Source: Loktanella sp. (lineage in GTDB: Bacteria; Pseudomonadota; Alphaproteobacteria; Rhodobacterales; Rhodobacteraceae). Taken from it: a stretch of DNA of 7,542 nucleotides. Where the stretch lies: NCBI GenBank assembly GCA_003551805.1, contig PUNR01000221.1:1-7542 (forward strand), given 5' to 3'. The position numbers were made by a program, and so were the translations under genes. Below are positions 1 to 3,712 of this stretch, in pieces. The notes under the pieces are model-generated. The model was given only the letters and a program-made list of their open reading frames with translations. It was not told the DNA's origin and ran no database searches. The number at the start of each line of letters is the position of its first letter. Position 1 is the first letter of the stretch.

Positions 1-374
1 ACCCGCGTCAGCGCGAATGCTGCCAGCGCGGGCAAGCCAAGGATCACGCCATTGACCCCCAGCGTGGTCAGCCCGCCATGGCCGAACATGACCGCCTGAA
101 ACGCAAGCCCGATCATGATTGCCGGCACGGCATACCAGCCCAGCATCGCCCCCATCAGCCCTGAGAGCATCAGATGCACGCTGCTTGGCGGCACTGGAAT
201 GTGGATCAGCGAGGCTGCAAAGAACGCCGCTGTCATCATCGACGCGCGCGGCAATCCAGCGCGTGGATCAGGCTGCGCCCCGATCCGGTTCAGGCAAATG
301 GCGGTGATCCCGGCCGCCGCCGCCCAGCCACCCAAGGTCAGCCCGATGGGCAGGATGCCGTCCGGTATGTGCAT
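1..374 (-). CDS. nikM: NikM/CbiM, substrate-specific membrane component of an ECF nickel/cobalt importer (C-terminal part beyond window)
   Basis: Reading the minus strand from the ATG at 374 gives 124 residues beginning MHIPDGILP, the hallmark start of the CbiM/NikM family. This integral membrane S-component captures the metal ion and works with a transmembrane T-component and ATPases (NikQ/NikO), which are not in this window. Visible motifs are the N-terminal Met-His, HIPVPPSSVHL with His67, and FGHGGLTTLG (His99). In the solved NikM2 family structure the metal is held by Met1, His2 and His67, and all three positions are present here. Several hydrophobic segments fit transmembrane helices. 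The gene is truncated by the window edge, since the family is usually about 200-230 residues. Its ATG shares one base with the stop codon of the preceding gene (TGATG), indicating translational coupling. Nickel rather than cobalt is inferred from the NikR-like operator upstream of the operon. The family call is firm; the metal is less so. Confidence 0.9.
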   Translation of the reverse strand, partial: MHIPDGILPIGLTLGGWAAAAGITAICLNRIGAQPDPRAGLPRASMMTAAFFAASLIHIPVPPSSVHLMLSGLMGAMLGWYAVPAIMIGLAFQAVMFGHGGLTTLGVNGVILGLPALAAFALTR

Positions 375-814
375 CAGACCACCGTGGTCTGGCGGTTGCG
401 CCGGAAATAAAGTGCCGTGCCGACCGCCCCCCACAGCACGCAAGCCACCATGAGCAACCTTTGCGCCCAGCTTAGCCCGGCACCGGCTGCGTTCATCACG
501 ACATTATGCGTACCATCTGCACCCACGGTGACATAGCCCATCGCGCCATGCCCGGCCTGCCGGACCTGAATAGCCCAGCGGCCCGCGCGGTCATCAGGGG
601 TAAAGACAAAACGCCCTACCGCGTCGGTCTGCCCGACCAGCCATGGCTGCGCGGGGTCGTCGGGCGCAAAGATCGATACCTGCGCCTGTGCCATCGGTTC
701 GCCTGTGTCATAGCGGGCGTCGATGCCGATGGCATCAACCGCCGTCACATCGACAAAAGCGCCGTGCGCGATGGCAGGGCCAGCCAGCAAAAGCGCGGCC
801 AGCCATGCGGTCAT
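374..814 (-). CDS. Small membrane-anchored periplasmic auxiliary protein of the nickel ECF transporter (NikL/CbiN-like)
   Basis: This 146-residue protein has a signal peptide (about residues 1-16, MTAWLAALLLAGPAIA, cleavage before HGAF). Next comes a periplasmic beta-sandwich-like domain with a carboxypeptidase-regulatory style pattern (GEPMAQAQVSIFAP, then TDAVGRFVFTP). One C-terminal transmembrane helix (about 117-137) ends in a basic cytoplasmic tail (RRNRQ). This layout fits the extra components (NikL, NikN, CbiN) that accompany NikM/CbiM. The start at 814 is preferred over an upstream in-frame ATG at 883. It puts the signal peptide at the N-terminus and leaves 4 bp after the previous stop instead of a 65-bp overlap, although no strong ribosome binding site is visible. 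The mature protein would begin His-Gly, which could supply a metal ligand; this is inference. It is coupled to nikM by a 1-base stop/start overlap. Placement in the system is fairly sure; exact subfamily is not. Confidence 0.72.
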   Translation of the reverse strand: MTAWLAALLLAGPAIAHGAFVDVTAVDAIGIDARYDTGEPMAQAQVSIFAPDDPAQPWLVGQTDAVGRFVFTPDDRAGRWAIQVRQAGHGAMGYVTVGADGTHNVVMNAAGAGLSWAQRLLMVACVLWGAVGTALYFRRNRQTTVV

Positions 815-818
815 GGAT

Positions 819-1559
819 TTAGCGGTAGCTGACAGCACAATGTCCCTCGCCCACATGGCCGATATGCAGACCAGATAGTGCAATCACCTGTTCGCCGCCT
901 GCGGCAAAGGTGTCGAAACCCAAAGCGTGGCTGTTCATATCGCCTGATGCATCCCTGTCTGCCCGCCCGAACACATGATCCAGATGGAAGGTCAGTTCAA
1001 GGTCGGCGTCGCCTTCTGTGGTCACGAAACCCTTGCGCATATCACCGACAAATTCGCCGCAGGTGTAATCATGGGTGTCCGCGCTTGTCAGGATAAAATC
1101 CACACGCTCGTCATCGCGCGAGGCGGTGCCGATAAAGACGATGGATTGACCCGCCCAATCGCCTTGTTCAGCGGGCACGACCGACCAGGTGACAGCGTTG
1201 TAATGCCCTTCGGGCGCCGCAGTGGCAGCAATCATGACGCGGCCGTCTTCGTCTGCATTGGTCAGGTCGATCGTCAATTGTTCGGCATCATCAAACGTGA
1301 CAGTCACATCCGCACGGGGTTCACCGCCTGTTTCGGCGTCATAGGGCGGGTCGGTTTGCAGGGCGGCGACACCCGCCAGCGTGACAAAGATATGATCGAA
1401 TTGCAGTTCCCAGCCATCGCGGGTCAGTTTCGGGTTGATGAACCCTTCGGTCGCCAGCTCCTCGCCGTTAGCGAACAGCGTCAGCGTGCCCTGAGCGATG
1501 GCGCCGGTGGCGAAAATGCCCAGAAGCAGGGTGGATGACAGCAGGCGAGGCAGGGTCAT
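819..1559 (-). CDS. Secreted protein of unknown family, first gene of the NikR-box nickel operon
   Basis: This 246-residue protein has a clear signal peptide (residues 1-22, cleavage after AIA before Gln23). The start at 1559 is chosen because AAAAGGA lies 6 bases upstream and the signal peptide begins there; a longer in-frame extension to 1700 would overlap the upstream gene. The mature part is acidic and beta-rich. Two segments resemble each other (LQFDHIFVTLAGV near the N-terminus and LTFHLDHVFGRAD near the C-terminus), suggesting an internal duplication or a DUF4382-like fold; the latter is only a guess. There are two cysteines (in YTCGEF and GHC at 241), able to form a disulfide. A C-terminal cluster has His232, His235, His240 and Cys241. 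Being the promoter-proximal gene of a nickel-importer operon, it is plausibly a periplasmic metal-binding or metal-delivery factor, perhaps analogous to NikK. No catalytic motif was recognised. Confidence 0.75.
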   Translation of the reverse strand: MTLPRLLSSTLLLGIFATGAIAQGTLTLFANGEELATEGFINPKLTRDGWELQFDHIFVTLAGVAALQTDPPYDAETGGEPRADVTVTFDDAEQLTIDLTNADEDGRVMIAATAAPEGHYNAVTWSVVPAEQGDWAGQSIVFIGTASRDDERVDFILTSADTHDYTCGEFVGDMRKGFVTTEGDADLELTFHLDHVFGRADRDASGDMNSHALGFDTFAAGGEQVIALSGLHIGHVGEGHCAVSYR

Positions 1560-1577
1560 GGGGTGTCCTTTTGTCGT

Positions 1578-1605
1578 GTATGAAAATTCTGTTAATTTTG
1601 CATAC
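1578..1605. promoter_or_regulatory. Candidate NikR operator, GTATGA-N16-GCATAC
   Basis: The half-sites GTATGA (1578-1583) and GCATAC (1600-1605) are separated by exactly 16 bases. The classical nickel-responsive NikR site is GTATGA-N16-TCATAC, so 11 of 12 specified bases agree. The site covers the -10 element and predicted start of the minus-strand operon, the position expected for repression by Ni-loaded NikR. NikR itself is not in the window. Confidence 0.72.
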
Positions 1606-1627
1606 GCAGCACCCGGACGGGTGTCAA
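1599..1627 (-). promoter_or_regulatory. Sigma70-type promoter of the nickel transporter operon
   Basis: On the minus strand a perfect TTGACA (-35, positions 1627-1622) is followed by a 17-bp spacer and TATGCA (-10, 1604-1599). Transcription would start near 1592, about 30 bases before the ATG at 1559. A second TTGACA occurs 18 bp further upstream (1645-1640), overlapping the stop codon of the GTPase gene. The spacer contains a GC-rich inverted repeat (1610-1623). Confidence 0.6.
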
Positions 1628-1641
1628 CCGGCCTCCATGTG

Positions 1642-2697
1642 TCAAATCGGTTCGGTCTCGGGATGTTGCCCCAGCATCGCCAGCGATGCTTGCAAATCAT
1701 GTTGCGGGATGTCTCGGGCGATAATCACAATCCGGCTGGTCTGATCGCCCTCGGGCCAGTTTGTCAGCGGCTGGGGTGGCTCGAAAATATGCTGCACGCC
1801 GTGAAACACAAAGGGCGTCGGCAGGTCCTTGATATGCACGATACCTTTCATCCGCAGAATATCCTGCCCGCGCAACGCGATCAGCGTATCAAGCCATAGA
1901 TCGAACACTTCTGGCGGGATCGGTGTGTCAAATGTGACTGATGCGGTGCTGATCCGGTCATCACTGGCATGATGCATCAGGGGCGTGACCTGCGCCTTGG
2001 GCTGTGGCAACCCCGAAAGGCCCGCCAGTGGATCGGGCGCGGCGGACAGCCAGTCAAGCGCATGGTTATGTGTCATCGCACGGCGCAAGGCGCTTAGGCC
2101 GAACAGGACGCCGGTCGGCACTGCGCCGTTGCTGGCAATAATCCGTGCAGCACTCGGGTTAAGACGGTCCAGACGGTGTTCCAGATGCTGCAATGTCAGA
2201 TCATCGGCCAGATCGCGTTTGGTCAGCACGATCCTGTCGGCCATCGCGACTTGGGCCTGCGCCTCGGCGTGGCGGTCAAGGGTGGACATTCCCAGCACGA
2301 CATCCACCGCCGTGATGATACCGTCGAGCACGAAATCAGGCGCCAGCACCGGATCGACCAGCAAAGTGTGATGGATCGGGCCGGGGTCGGCCAGCCCGGT
2401 TGTCTCGATGATCACGCGGTCAAAACGCAGTTCGCCCATGGCGCGGCGCACCAGCAGGCGCGACATGGTTTTCGCCAGATCACCCCGTATGGTGCAGCAG
2501 ATACAGCCTGCAGGCATCAGCACGACATCTTCGGCGGCGCTTTCGATCAGGTCGTGGTCCAGCCCTGCTTCTCCGAATTCGTTGACGATGACGGCGACAC
2601 GCCCCGCGGCAGGATCGTGCAGCAGGCGGTTCAGCAGCGTCGTTTTGCCGGCACCAAGAAAGCCGGTAAGCAAAGATACGGGGATAGGATTGGTCAT
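1642..2697 (-). CDS. COG0523/CobW-family GTPase metallochaperone, probably Zur-controlled
   Basis: This 351-residue protein has all the marks of the G3E GTPase family: Walker A GFLGAGKTT (residues 12-20), the metal-binding CxCC motif (C65-I-C67-C68), the Walker B region ETTGLADP (98-105), and a G4 guanine-recognition motif, here TKRD (159-162). A C-terminal CobW_C domain runs from about 240 to 345. Members hydrolyse GTP to deliver metal to client proteins in the cytoplasm. The start at 2697 is preferred to ATG 2703 because GGA lies 7 bases upstream of 2697 but only one base from 2703; an in-frame ATG at 2829 would run through the divergent gene. A Zur-like palindrome sits 36 bp upstream, so a zinc-deficiency role (ZagA/ZNG1-like) is favoured over cobalamin synthesis or nitrile hydratase activation. 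The neighbouring nickel operon leaves nickel delivery as an alternative. Family is certain, metal is inference. Confidence 0.92.
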   Translation of the reverse strand: MTNPIPVSLLTGFLGAGKTTLLNRLLHDPAAGRVAVIVNEFGEAGLDHDLIESAAEDVVLMPAGCICCTIRGDLAKTMSRLLVRRAMGELRFDRVIIETTGLADPGPIHHTLLVDPVLAPDFVLDGIITAVDVVLGMSTLDRHAEAQAQVAMADRIVLTKRDLADDLTLQHLEHRLDRLNPSAARIIASNGAVPTGVLFGLSALRRAMTHNHALDWLSAAPDPLAGLSGLPQPKAQVTPLMHHASDDRISTASVTFDTPIPPEVFDLWLDTLIALRGQDILRMKGIVHIKDLPTPFVFHGVQHIFEPPQPLTNWPEGDQTSRIVIIARDIPQHDLQASLAMLGQHPETEPI

Positions 2698-2732
2698 GGA
2701 CATGTCCGGTTGTGGCTGGGCTGATCTTGTGA

Positions 2733-2749
2733 TTGTTATGTTATAACAA
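2733..2749. promoter_or_regulatory. Candidate Zur (zinc uptake regulator) box in a divergent promoter
   Basis: TTGTTATGTTATAACAA is a perfect inverted repeat with 7-bp arms and a 3-bp centre. Its core GTTAT-nn-TATAAC agrees with the Zur-type sites known from proteobacteria. It lies between the COG0523 gene (ATG 2697, minus) and the small plus-strand gene (ATG 2769), overlapping possible -10 elements (TATAAC at 2742-2747 on the plus strand), so one repressor could shut both genes. Fur-family relatives bind similar AT-rich palindromes, so the regulator's identity is inferred. Confidence 0.7.
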
Positions 2750-2768
2750 AACCTAGAGCAAGGCCACG

Positions 2769-3050
2769 ATGTCCCGCGCTGCCAGCACTTTACCCTTTGC
2801 CACCCAGATGCGCGACAAGGCTGCAGCACTTTGGCATATCCAGCGTGTGCGACGGATGGTGCGCGACAGGGTGCCTGCAGGTGCGCAATGTCTGATCCAG
2901 GTCACGCAGATCGACTGCGCCGACCCCGCATGTCCGGGCCCTGCCACGCAGATCAGCGTGACGGGGTTTGACCTGATCCGGCGGACCTATCTGATCCACC
3001 GGCCTGCCGCGGCGATCACAGCGGCGGATCTGATGGTTCTTAGCGGTTGA
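2769..3050 (+). CDS. Small conserved-looking protein with a Cys-x4-Cys motif, divergent from the COG0523 GTPase
   Basis: This 93-residue soluble protein has no signal peptide or membrane segment. The N-terminal third is basic and likely helical (residues 10-35, many Arg/Lys). It is followed by a short beta-rich domain: CLIQVTQIDC-ADPAC-PGPATQISVTG, with Cys41, Cys50 and Cys55, and a terminal segment LIHRPAAAITAADL. AAGG stands 5 bases before the ATG at 2769, and the Zur-like palindrome ends 19 bases upstream of the start. I do not recognise a named family with certainty. The pattern C-x-(D/E)-P-x-C-P followed by an 'IHRPAA-ITAADL' ending has the look of a small conserved domain found beside CobW-type genes, which is recollection rather than proof. 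The likely role is zinc-deficiency related, for example a partner or client of the GTPase. Its 3' end overlaps the convergent remnant on the minus strand by 11 bases. Confidence 0.65.
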   Translation: MSRAASTLPFATQMRDKAAALWHIQRVRRMVRDRVPAGAQCLIQVTQIDCADPACPGPATQISVTGFDLIRRTYLIHRPAAAITAADLMVLSG

Positions 3051-3319
3051 AGGTCAGCTGGAATTCATTTTCGTAGAATGTATGCACCTTCACGAACATC
3101 TGATCGCCTTGCGTTTCGAGCACACAGATATGCAGCGCGTCATTGTTCCTCGTGATCCGACTGCACACGTCGCCCACGGCCAATGCGTCGGGACAGGCGC
3201 CCATGTCGATATGCGGCACCGGGGCTATACGTCAGTGACGGCGTGTCGTGGGCTGCGGCGGGGTCATAAACCGTGCGAAGCGGCGGATGGCGCCTATCGC
3301 CGTGCATCGCGCGCACCAT
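3040..3319 (-). pseudogene. Probable frameshifted remnant of a small secreted Cys-containing protein
   Basis: The minus strand from 3231 down to the TAA at 3040-3042 is an open stretch of 63 codons that reads like a genuine C-terminus: PHIDMGACPDALAVGDVC, then NNDALHICVLETQGDQMF, then FYENEFQLTFNR. It has no convincing start: an in-frame TGA at 3232-3234 closes it. The adjacent frame upstream (open from the ATG at 3319) reads YDPAAAHDTPSLTYSP, which resembles the end of a signal peptide plus mature N-terminus. Removing one base of the G run 3221-3224 would join the two as SLTYSPVPHIDMG. I therefore read it as a small exported protein broken by a homopolymer indel, with a possibly degraded signal-peptide region too. 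A sequencing error or a chance open frame cannot be excluded. No function is recognised; the 5' limit is uncertain. Confidence 0.42.
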
Positions 3320-3452
3320 CGCTGGGGGGTTGCTGTGTCTGCCGGTCTAGCAGGAATTCGACCAGATGCGGGTCAATCGCACCTGTCCCTGCGACGTCAT
3401 CGCCTTGGGCGGCGATCAACTCGGCCAGCAGATCATGTGAGGTGTCAGGCAT
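3294..3452 (-). CDS. Hypothetical 52-residue protein with a strong ribosome binding site
   Basis: The ORF begins at the ATG at 3452 and ends at a TAG at 3294-3296. AAAGGAT (minus strand, 3465-3459) lies 6 bases before the ATG, one of the best ribosome binding sites in the window. The product starts MPDTSHDLLAELIAAQGD and continues GAIDPHLVEFLLDRQ, an amphipathic, acidic, helix-prone pattern typical of real protein. The last 10 residues (DGARDARR) are less convincing, so the frame may be broken near its end. There is no signal peptide, membrane helix or known motif. It directly precedes the broken secreted-protein remnant in the same direction and overlaps its 5' part. No function can be assigned; it may itself be part of a decaying gene pair. 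Confidence 0.45.
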   Translation of the reverse strand: MPDTSHDLLAELIAAQGDDVAGTGAIDPHLVEFLLDRQTQQPPSDGARDARR

Positions 3453-3601
3453 GAAACGATCCTTTGAAAAGGGGCATGCCTTGCCGGATTGAACGCCTTG
3501 AACTGACGGTCGCTGACTGGGTGCGACAATCCTGATAGAAACAATCAGATAAGTAAAGCGCTCTTAGTCTGGCTCTGCTTTCTTGGATCAGCGATGCTGA
3601 C

Positions 3602-3616
3602 ATGAATATCTTTCAT
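3602..3616. repeat. Inverted repeat ATGAA-N5-TTCAT upstream of metH (distal copy)
   Basis: ATGAA (3602-3606) and TTCAT (3612-3616) form a perfect 5-bp inverted repeat. A closely related site starts 31 bp downstream. The pair looks like tandem operator sites for a dimeric regulator of metH; the regulator is unknown. Confidence 0.45.
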
Positions 3617-3631
3617 AATTGTCTTGCCCAA

Positions 3632-3649
3632 CATGAATTTGTCTTCATG
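3632..3649. promoter_or_regulatory. Inverted repeat CATGAA-N6-TTCATG overlapping the metH -35 element (proximal copy)
   Basis: This site has perfect 6-bp arms with a 6-bp centre. The centre and right arm contain the proposed -35 hexamer TTGTCT (3639-3644), so a bound protein would block RNA polymerase. Its arms match those of the distal copy at 3602-3616, with starts 31 bp apart, about three helical turns. The 7-mer TTGTCTT also recurs directly at 3619 and 3639. Confidence 0.5.
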
Positions 3650-3667
3650 ACGCATCCCCCCTAGATT
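3639..3667 (+). promoter_or_regulatory. Sigma70-type promoter of metH
   Basis: TTGTCT (3639-3644) is followed by a 17-bp spacer and TAGATT (3662-3667). Optimal spacing places the start near 3674, giving a leader of about 40 bases before the metH ATG at 3713. No competing promoter of similar quality was noticed closer to the gene. Confidence 0.6.
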
Positions 3668-3673
3668 AGCGGT

Positions 3674-3695
3674 AGGCACGTTAGGTGCCTTTTTT
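3674..3695 (+). terminator. Terminator-like hairpin with U6 tract in the metH leader
   Basis: AGGCAC (3674-3679) and GTGCCT (3685-3690) form a perfect 6-bp stem with a 5-base loop, and T runs from 3690 to 3695. In shape this is an intrinsic terminator, 18 bases before the metH ATG. It could terminate transcripts arriving from upstream, act as an attenuator, or protect the 5' end, since the predicted transcription start falls on its first base. Confidence 0.6.
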
Positions 3696-3712
3696 CGTTT
3701 GATCGGACCGTT

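Noticed and set aside
374..883. Longer version of the NikL-like protein starting at 883
   Set aside because: The extension overlaps the upstream gene by 65 bases and buries the signal peptide; the ATG at 814 gives a proper N-terminal signal.
1610..1623. Intrinsic terminator after the CobW-family gene
   Set aside because: CACCCGGACGGGTG can fold, but no T run follows on the minus strand, and it lies in the promoter spacer of the next operon.
819..1700. Longer secreted-protein ORF starting at 1700
   Set aside because: The extension overlaps the GTPase gene and the promoter/NikR site; a ribosome binding site and signal peptide support 1559.
1642..2829. Longer CobW-family ORF starting at 2829
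   Set aside because: It would cross the Zur-like box and the divergent gene, and the added 44 residues look non-homologous; the Walker A motif normally lies near the N-terminus, as with the start at 2697.
3082..3492. 136-codon plus-strand ORF
   Set aside because: Its composition (many Arg, His, Cys and Ser) is typical of an antisense shadow. It lies opposite the 52-codon ORF and the protein-like remnant, and no ribosome binding site is seen.
3453..3712. Cobalamin, SAM-II or SAH riboswitch upstream of metH
   Set aside because: I could find no cobalamin box, SAM-II or SAH aptamer signature, and the predicted leader of about 40 bases is too short for a cobalamin riboswitch.
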